Shown piece by piece: positions 23,415-28,125 of a stretch of 28,125 nt of DNA; within the stretch, counting starts at the first letter, position 1; the number at the start of each line of letters is the position of its first letter. The stretch comes from a virus. The stretch covers positions 1 to 28,125 of the IMG/VR virus record IMGVR_UViG_3300030060_000067. One strand, written 5' to 3'. The notes beneath the pieces were generated by a model. That model was not told the DNA's origin. It saw nothing but the letters and a program-made list of their open reading frames with translations, and ran no database searches. Position numbers and translations under genes: made by a program.

Positions 23415-25508
23415 ATGCCACTTTCTTATGCCACTTTTACTGGAAATTCTGGAAGTCCACAAAATACTTTCACGATTCCGTATAATTACATTCTTAAAGA
23501 TCATATAAAAGTTTATTATGGTCGTGATATTTTAGCCAATACACAAACATCATTATTAGTAAGCGGAACAGATTATAACTTTACAAGCGATACAACAATA
23601 CAATTAATTGGTTCAACAATTAATTCAGGAACTACTATTGGGAATCCACATAATTTAGCTAATGGTGTTGTCTTAACTCTTGAAAGAGATACACCTGATA
23701 GTAGTCAAATTGTAGAGTTTGCAGATGGATCAAACCTTATAGGTGATAATTTAAATAACGCAAATTTACAAAATTTATTTGTAGTCCAGGAGCAGCAAGA
23801 TAAGAATGATTTGTCTGCGGCTAAAGCTATTGCGGCAGAAACAGCATCAAACACTGCTACGGCTAATGTTGCAAATTTAACAGGCACACAATTTGCCAGT
23901 AATGGCTCAATCCCAATGTCGGGAGATATTAATGCTAATAGCAATAAAATTAAAAATCTTGCTGACCCGACCAATGCACAAGATGGTGTAACTAAAGCAT
24001 ATCTTGAAAGAGCTGGAAGTATTACATCAACGCAAATAGCAAACGGAACTATTGTCAATGACGATATAAATGCAAGTGCAAATATTGCTGGAACAAAAAT
24101 TAATCCTTCATTTGGATCTCAAAATATAACTACTACTGGTACTGCGGCAACAGGTGCGTTAACAGTTACAGGCAATATAAACGTATCAGGAACAGTAGAT
24201 TCAAGAGACATAAACGCTGATGGTACAAAACTTGACACCGTAGAAACTAATGCAAAAGATGATCAGACAGCAGCAGAAATAAAAACTTTATTGCAGTCAA
24301 ATAAAATTACTGACAGCGAGATAGAAACAGGCACTTTAGATAATAGGTACTATACAGAAGCAGAGGCAGATGCAAGATTTTATAATTTAGCAAGTGCAGA
24401 AGAGATACAGTCAGGAGAAACCTGGATTGCTGCTGACAATAAGGTTGCAACGACAGCAGCTATAGATGCAAGAGTTATAGACCTGGTGGATGATGTTGGT
24501 GGTTTTGTGCCGATAGCAAACGAACTAAGTTTCCCCAATACAAACCCTGATATTAATAATGGTGCTGGTACTTTAGTTAGTATTCAAGGACTCAGTACAG
24601 CTTATACATCTGATGGTGGCGGCCAATTTACTATTGCTAATGGAACTATAGGAAACTCCACTGTAACGATTACAGGAGCTACAGCAAGCACTACATTTGC
24701 TGCTGGTTTTGGAATGATATTAGAAACTACTACAACACTAAATACTTATACATTTCATAGACTTGTACCAAAGGCAACAGAGGTAACAACTGTTGCTGGT
24801 AATACATCAAATATTAATACAGTTGCAGGCATAAGCAGTAATGTAACTACTGTTGCTGGTATAGCATCTAGCGTTCCTACTGTTGCTAACATTGCATCTA
24901 ATGTAACTACTGTCGCTGGTGTTTCTTCAAATGTCACCACTGTTGCAGGGATTAGTGGCAATGTGACAACTGTAGCTGGTATCAGCAGTAATGTAACCAC
25001 AGTCGCTAATGATGGTACTGACATAGGAACTGTTGCTGGATCTATTAGTAATGTCAATACAACAGCAGGGTCTATAGCAAATGTAAATACTGTTGCTGGT
25101 TCTATATCAAACGTAAATACAGTTAGTTCAAATATTACAAACGTAATAAATTCTTCAAATTACCTAAATAATTTTTTGCAACTTTATTTAGGTGAAGCAT
25201 CATCTGATCCAACTGCTGATGGTTTAGGTAATGCGATAACAGAAGGCGATTTGTACTTCAACACTGTTGATAAACGTGTTCGTGTTTTTAACGGATCTGT
25301 TTTTCAAAATCTTGCTGAAGGTGCAATAGAAGTTGCCAAGTTTGCAACAGCAACTTTTAACGCTTTGTACACAGCTTCAGCAGGGTCAAACAATATTGAC
25401 CTGGGCGGCCTTGCTGTGTCTGGGGCGGTATTTTCTAATGAAGCTATTGCTGCGAATCGTGTATCGCTAGGCAAAGGTTCTGGCACATTTAATTTAGGAG
25501 GAATTTAA
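23415..25508 (+). CDS. Tail fibre, T7 gp17-like N-terminus with VAG-NV repeats
   Basis: The 697-aa protein has, at residues 1-130, the T7-type fibre attachment domain (SYATFTGNSGSPQNTFTIPY, then HIKVYYG, VLTLERDTPDSSQIVEFADG, and NLQNLFVVQEQQD), which binds the fibre to the tail. A middle part has the GTVDSRDINADGTKLDTVE motif common in marine phage fibres. Residues about 456-578 form a run of ten-residue units of the type (S/N)NVTTVAGI. A short C-terminal module follows (LGEASSDPT, then EGDLYFNTVDKRVRVFNGS). The repeats probably make a triple-stranded shaft. No large receptor-binding head is visible, which suggests that the next gene supplies it. Confidence 0.88.
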   Translation: MPLSYATFTGNSGSPQNTFTIPYNYILKDHIKVYYGRDILANTQTSLLVSGTDYNFTSDTTIQLIGSTINSGTTIGNPHNLANGVVLTLERDTPDSSQIVEFADGSNLIGDNLNNANLQNLFVVQEQQDKNDLSAAKAIAAETASNTATANVANLTGTQFASNGSIPMSGDINANSNKIKNLADPTNAQDGVTKAYLERAGSITSTQIANGTIVNDDINASANIAGTKINPSFGSQNITTTGTAATGALTVTGNINVSGTVDSRDINADGTKLDTVETNAKDDQTAAEIKTLLQSNKITDSEIETGTLDNRYYTEAEADARFYNLASAEEIQSGETWIAADNKVATTAAIDARVIDLVDDVGGFVPIANELSFPNTNPDINNGAGTLVSIQGLSTAYTSDGGGQFTIANGTIGNSTVTITGATASTTFAAGFGMILETTTTLNTYTFHRLVPKATEVTTVAGNTSNINTVAGISSNVTTVAGIASSVPTVANIASNVTTVAGVSSNVTTVAGISGNVTTVAGISSNVTTVANDGTDIGTVAGSISNVNTTAGSIANVNTVAGSISNVNTVSSNITNVINSSNYLNNFLQLYLGEASSDPTADGLGNAITEGDLYFNTVDKRVRVFNGSVFQNLAEGAIEVAKFATATFNALYTASAGSNNIDLGGLAVSGAVFSNEAIAANRVSLGKGSGTFNLGGI
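24780..25150 (+). repeat. VAG-NV short-period repeat region in tail fibre
   Basis: About a dozen ten-residue units cycle through TTVAGISSNV, TVANIASNV, TVAGVSSNV and TVAGSISNV. The codons vary at third positions, so the repeat is stronger in protein than in DNA. This implies old repeats kept by selection, with some scope for unit gain or loss. Confidence 0.85.
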
Positions 25509-25513
25509 CTACC

Positions 25514-28078
25514 ATGCCTGACCAATTACAACTAAGAGGTGGTTCTACCACTGAACATAATTCATTTACTGGTGCTGCAAGAGAAGTCACAGTAGATACC
25601 ACAAAGAAAACATTAGTAGTCCATGACGGATCACAGGCTGGTGGTACTCCACTTATGAGAGAAAGTGGTGGTGGAGTTAATGCAACTATAAATGGTGTAA
25701 GCGTAGGTAAAGGAGCGAACTCTGTTTCTGGTAACACTGTTCTTGGAGAGAGTGCTTTAGATGCTTCTGTTTCTGGTGGAAATAATACTGCTATTGGTAA
25801 AAATGCTTTGGGTACAAACACAAGTGGAGCAGAAAACGTAGCCGTTGGTACTGGTGCTTTAGATGCAAATACTACAGCAAGCTTTAATACAGCAGTCGGT
25901 TATAATGCTTTAGCCACAAATACGACTGGAGCTGATAATACTGCTGTAGGTCGTGCAGCTTTATTTTCAAACACAGGATCTAATAACACAGCAGTAGGTA
26001 AAGAAGCTTTAAAAATCAACACTTCGGGAAGTAATACTACAGCAGTAGGTAGAGCAGCACTCCTTGTAAACACAACTGGAGAATCTAATACAGCACTTGG
26101 TAGTAGTGCTTTACAAAGTAACACTACAGCAGATAATAACACTGCTGTAGGTAAATCTGCTTTACTTGCAAACACAACTGGAACATCAAACGTAGCTGTC
26201 GGTGCTTTTGCGTTAGATGCTAATACTACAGGCAATAACAACCTTGCAATAGGTAGTAGTGCCTTGGGTGCTGTTACAACAGGATCACAAAACGTTGCTG
26301 TTGGTGGTCTTTGTTTAGATGCTGTAACTACTTCTACCTACAACACAGGTATTGGTTATGCTGCTGGATCAGCTTTAACAACAGGTGGATTTAACACAAT
26401 ACTTGGAGGTAACGCATTAGTAACAGCCACTAATGCTAATAACAACGTGGCTGTTGGTTATAATGCTATGAACGCAACTACAAGTGGTGCTGAAAACGTA
26501 GCTGTTGGTTTTGCAGCGTTAGACGCAAACTCATCAGGTAGTGCAAACATTGCAATTGGAAATAATGCTTTAACATCTGCTACAACTAGTTCTAATAATG
26601 TAGGTGTTGGTAATAATGCTTTATCAAGTAATACTACTGGAACATTTAATACAGCCCTAGGTGCTAACGCATTAGATGCTAATACCACAGCAAGCAACAA
26701 CACAGCAGTTGGTTTGAACTCATTAACAGCAAACACAACTGGAGCTGGTAACACAGCCGTAGGAGGAAACGCTTTAGATTCAAATACTACAGCAGAGGAA
26801 AACACAGGTATAGGTTATTTAGCGTTAGAAGTAAACTCAACTGGACAATATAATACTGCTGTTGGAGCAAGAGCATTAGACGCTAATAGTACAGCAAGTA
26901 ACAATACGGCAGTTGGCAGACAAGCTTTAACAACAAATACTACTGGGGCAAACAATACAGGAATTGGGTTTCAGAGTTTATTAATGAACACAACTGGAGC
27001 TAATAACACTGCTGTTGGAGCTAACGCTTTAGATGCTAATACAACCGGAGAAATTAATACTGCTGTTGGTAAAGATTCATTAGGTTCAAATACAACAGGT
27101 TCTAATAACACTGCTGTTGGTAATGAAGCATTAACTACAAATACAACAGGTGCAAATAACGTCGCTGTTGGTAAAGATTCCTTGCAAGCAAACACAACTG
27201 GAGCTAACAACGTAGCTGTAGGAGCTTTCGCTTTAGATGCTCAAACTACTGATTCAAATAATACTGCTGTTGGTTATAAAGCTTTAAGTGAAAACACTCA
27301 AACAAATAACACTGGTATTGGTCATCAAGCTTTAATGTCAAACACAACTGGGGCACAAAACGTAGCTGTAGGTAGTGCAGCCTTAGATGCTAATACCACA
27401 GGAGGTGATAATAATGCTTTCGGTCATATTGCTTTAGGTAAAAGCACAACTGCCTCAAACAATTGTGCTTTTGGAAGAAGTGCTGGTCAAGAAGTTACTA
27501 CAGGAGGTAGCAATACACTAATAGGTCACGATGCTGGCGGTAATACCAGCACAGGGGATTCAAATACTTTTGTTGGAAGAAGTTCTGGAGTTGTATGCAC
27601 AACTGGTACAAATAATATCTGTATAGGTACTCATGCAGACTTATCTAATAGTGATGCTGATAACAGAATTGTAATTGGTCGCACTATATCGGGAGGAACT
27701 GATAATACTTTTTCCTTTGGTAAACAAAGCAATGTTGTTTCAAATACTTTTACCTCAAATGCTACTTTCACTAGAAACTCTGATGTTTCATTAAAAAAAG
27801 ACATTCTTACAAATGAGGATTGCGGTTTAGACTTTATAAATGACTTAAGGACAGTTACATTTAAATGGATAGATGACAGCAGTTATAAAGAAAAAATGTA
27901 TGGATTTATTGCACAGGAAGTTAAGGCAGCATTAGATAAGCACAACATCACAGATTTTAACGGATGGAATGAACAACCAGATGGATTACAAGGTATTTCA
28001 TACGAAATGTTTATCATGCCTCTAGTAAAAGCAGTACAAGAATTATCAGCAAAAGTCACAGCCCTCGAAGCAGGGTAA
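25514..28078 (+). CDS. Repeat-rich tail fibre/adhesin with S74 chaperone tail
   Basis: The 854-aa protein has an N-terminal fibre cap (LQLRGGSTTEHNSFTGAARE, then VTVDTTKKTLVVHDG, residues 4-39) typical of marine phage fibres. About 38 units of 17 residues with consensus N-T-A-V-G-x-x-A-L-x-x-N-T-T-G-x-x follow (about 73-720), probably a trimeric beta-roll like YadA heads. The C-terminus is an S74 intramolecular chaperone: SDVSLKKDI at 756-764, FKW, then YGFIAQEV and the closing helix KAVQELSAKVTALEAG. In this family the domain trimerises the fibre and cleaves itself before the Ser of the SD pair, here S756, releasing about 99 residues. AGGAGG at 25496-25501 lies 12 bases upstream of the ATG. 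It probably forms the receptor-binding fibre with the previous protein. Confidence 0.9.
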   Translation: MPDQLQLRGGSTTEHNSFTGAAREVTVDTTKKTLVVHDGSQAGGTPLMRESGGGVNATINGVSVGKGANSVSGNTVLGESALDASVSGGNNTAIGKNALGTNTSGAENVAVGTGALDANTTASFNTAVGYNALATNTTGADNTAVGRAALFSNTGSNNTAVGKEALKINTSGSNTTAVGRAALLVNTTGESNTALGSSALQSNTTADNNTAVGKSALLANTTGTSNVAVGAFALDANTTGNNNLAIGSSALGAVTTGSQNVAVGGLCLDAVTTSTYNTGIGYAAGSALTTGGFNTILGGNALVTATNANNNVAVGYNAMNATTSGAENVAVGFAALDANSSGSANIAIGNNALTSATTSSNNVGVGNNALSSNTTGTFNTALGANALDANTTASNNTAVGLNSLTANTTGAGNTAVGGNALDSNTTAEENTGIGYLALEVNSTGQYNTAVGARALDANSTASNNTAVGRQALTTNTTGANNTGIGFQSLLMNTTGANNTAVGANALDANTTGEINTAVGKDSLGSNTTGSNNTAVGNEALTTNTTGANNVAVGKDSLQANTTGANNVAVGAFALDAQTTDSNNTAVGYKALSENTQTNNTGIGHQALMSNTTGAQNVAVGSAALDANTTGGDNNAFGHIALGKSTTASNNCAFGRSAGQEVTTGGSNTLIGHDAGGNTSTGDSNTFVGRSSGVVCTTGTNNICIGTHADLSNSDADNRIVIGRTISGGTDNTFSFGKQSNVVSNTFTSNATFTRNSDVSLKKDILTNEDCGLDFINDLRTVTFKWIDDSSYKEKMYGFIAQEVKAALDKHNITDFNGWNEQPDGLQGISYEMFIMPLVKAVQELSAKVTALEAG
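25730..27690 (+). repeat. Tandem 51-bp (17-aa) repeats in second fibre
   Basis: By reading the translation I count about 38 consecutive units, a few shortened to 16 residues (for example near 25960 and 27290). Early and late units drift (NTILGGNAL, NCAFGRSAG, NTLIGHDAG), while the centre stays close to consensus. DNA copies are diverged, but near-identical stretches such as AACACAACTGGAGCTAA recur, giving potential for recombination. Confidence 0.9.
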
Positions 28079-28103
28079 ACTGTAAACAAATCTATTTCTA
28101 ATT

Positions 28104-28125
28104 ATGGAAGAAAGAACCGCAGATG
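28104..28125 (+). CDS. Start of a following gene, cut by the window end
   Basis: An ATG at 28104 opens a frame (MEERTAD) that runs off the window. It lies 26 bases after the fibre stop, with TGTAAA at 28081-28086 but no clear ribosome site; weak ribosome sites are common in this genome (portal, capsid). Only seven codons are visible, so no function can be given. Confidence 0.4.

Noticed and set aside
24755-25057. 100-aa minus-strand repeat ORF
   Set aside because: Mirror of the VAG-NV repeats of the tail fibre.
25900-27210. Minus-strand ORFs of up to 115 aa with regular VVFxxxAxLPTAVL repeats
   Set aside because: They are the antisense reading of the 17-aa fibre repeats and inherit the period. 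No start site or spacing supports them.
25730-27690. CRISPR array
   Set aside because: The regular period is in frame, protein-coding and degenerate at third codon positions, with no identical repeats separated by unique spacers.

Overview
The window is the structural (late) half of a T7-like podovirus from an AT-rich marine-type phage. The evidence is the gene order portal, scaffold, major capsid, gp11-like, gp12-like, gp13-like, gp14-like, gp15-like, gp16-like, gp17-like, together with protein lengths close to T7 (portal 539 aa, large terminase 588 aa, gp15-like 748 aa). No RNA polymerase, replication, lysis or integrase gene is present, so this is only part of the genome. The tail-fibre and small-ORF signatures are of the kind found in marine picocyanobacterial and alphaproteobacterial podophages. 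The sequence alone does not fix the host.

Layout. Bases 1-574 form a leader without a convincing intact gene. It holds a T7-promoter-like element, several inverted repeats, a GC-rich nested hairpin and a coding-like frame broken by one stop codon. Bases 575-1407 carry five very small, charged, mostly basic ORFs, with a terminator/attenuator-like hairpin pair before the last one. The large terminase follows (1407-3173). The small terminase is on the opposite strand (3148-3387), converging on and overlapping the large-subunit gene. After a 95-nt divergent spacer come one small ORF and three tandem Met-Cys-starting coiled-coil proteins that sit where T7 keeps 6.7/7.3. Portal and scaffold follow (4987-7451), then a 114-nt leader and the major capsid gene (7566-8591), closed by two tandem hairpins.

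A new transcription unit starts near 8695 with both tail tubular proteins. It continues through an ejection-protein block (gp13-, 14-, 15- and 16-like, 11879-23335). The gp16 function is spread over two very large ORFs. The first carries a ParB-like domain and an HExxH zincin and lacks a recognisable transglycosylase. After a 79-nt spacer come two receptor-binding genes: a gp17-like fibre with a T7-type N-terminus and VAG-NV repeats, and an 854-aa fibre of about 38 seventeen-residue repeats ending in an S74 intramolecular chaperone. A new ORF begins at 28104 and runs off the window.

How it works together (family knowledge): the terminases package DNA through the portal into a capsid built on the scaffold. 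gp11/gp12 make the tail tube. The gp13-16 proteins are carried in the virion, and in T7 gp14-16 are ejected to form a conduit through the cell envelope. The two fibres recognise the host. Many genes are chained by TAATG, TGATG or ATGA junctions, implying translational coupling on long transcripts. All + strand genes run rightward; only the small terminase runs left.
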